A stretch of 33,350 bases of DNA, from assembly GCA_031258505.1 (NCBI GenBank), contig JAIRMT010000038.1:1-33350 (forward strand), written 5' to 3'. This document shows positions 32,922 to 33,350 of the stretch, one piece after another (the stretch's first letter is position 1; each line of letters begins with the position of its first letter). The notes beneath the pieces are model-generated. The model did not search any database. It worked only from the letters and a program-made list of their open reading frames with translations, and had not been told where the DNA came from. The DNA comes from Treponema sp. (lineage in GTDB: Bacteria; Spirochaetota; Spirochaetia; Treponematales; Breznakiellaceae). Position numbers and translations under genes: made by a program.

Positions 32922-33350
32922 TTACTGCTTGCTTTGCCGCCAGTTCTCAATGCGGTCGTAGGCGGCGTTGATGCGGGCTGACTTCGCGGTTGCTTTGCGC
33001 ATATTCTCCGCGTGTCCAGCGTGACGGTCAGGGTGGTGTATCTTGAGCAGTTTCTTGTAAGCTGCCTTACATTCATCAGCGCTGGCGCCAAAAGGAAGCC
33101 CCAGTTCCGCGAAGTCCTGGCGCAGGTCTTCGGGAATGTTGGCGCTACGCTTGCTGCCATAGGCGCGAGAACTTTGGCTACGCGCCTCATAGTCAAACGA
33201 AGCTCGAGACTGCGTGCTTGTCTTGTCGTTCAGGTACTCGTTAAGTTCCTTGTACGCTGCTTCATAATCGGGATCGCTACGCCGTCGGGTCTTGCCAAAG
33301 GGCGCTTCATCTTCATCGTTAAGATAACTTTTGATTACATCCTCAATCCG
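32922..33350 (-). CDS. DnaJ-domain protein (5' end beyond the window)
   Basis: C-terminal J-domain: FAELGLPFGASADECKAAYKKLLKIHHPDRHAGHAENMRKATAKSARINAAYDRIENWRQSKQ*; open to the window edge. Confidence 0.85.
   Translation of the reverse strand, partial: RIEDVIKSYLNDEDEAPFGKTRRRSDPDYEAAYKELNEYLNDKTSTQSRASFDYEARSQSSRAYGSKRSANIPEDLRQDFAELGLPFGASADECKAAYKKLLKIHHPDRHAGHAENMRKATAKSARINAAYDRIENWRQSKQ

Overview
The window falls into three parts. All functional names come from reading translations against known family motifs; no database search was run.
(1) ~1-6600: accessory DNA, interpreted as the right end of a genomic island integrated in a tRNA-Gly gene. A displaced 3' tRNA-Gly fragment lies at 6557-6600 and a tyrosine recombinase at 4005-5087. 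The island carries compact divergent regulator modules. Two of these have a strong sigma70-like promoter firing away from the HTH gene into a highly structured, terminator-ended, apparently non-coding transcript (55-358 and 2181-2372, both minus strand). It also carries a HTH / 81-aa / DUF2335-like membrane operon, an XRE / 33-aa / HsdR_N-like nuclease operon, an attC-like integron site, a HicB-like antitoxin remnant, a solitary type I-C-like CRISPR repeat and a YefM/YoeB-like toxin-antitoxin pair.
(2) ~6600-27230: mostly ordinary chromosome. It encodes pncB, pncA, rpiA, aroDE, a GH42 beta-galactosidase with a divergent PocR/AraC regulator, the Na+ oxaloacetate decarboxylase operon, and gltB/gltD. 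A palindromic 23-bp minisatellite lies upstream of the oad operon.
(3) ~27230-33350: a surface-protein-like region on the minus strand. It contains a repeat-rich lipoprotein with an apparent frameshift, a P13-like protein, a 21-bp tandem hairpin array open on both strands, a C12 homopolymer just upstream of a start codon, and a partial DnaJ-domain gene.
The gene content suggests a treponeme-like spirochaete (inference).
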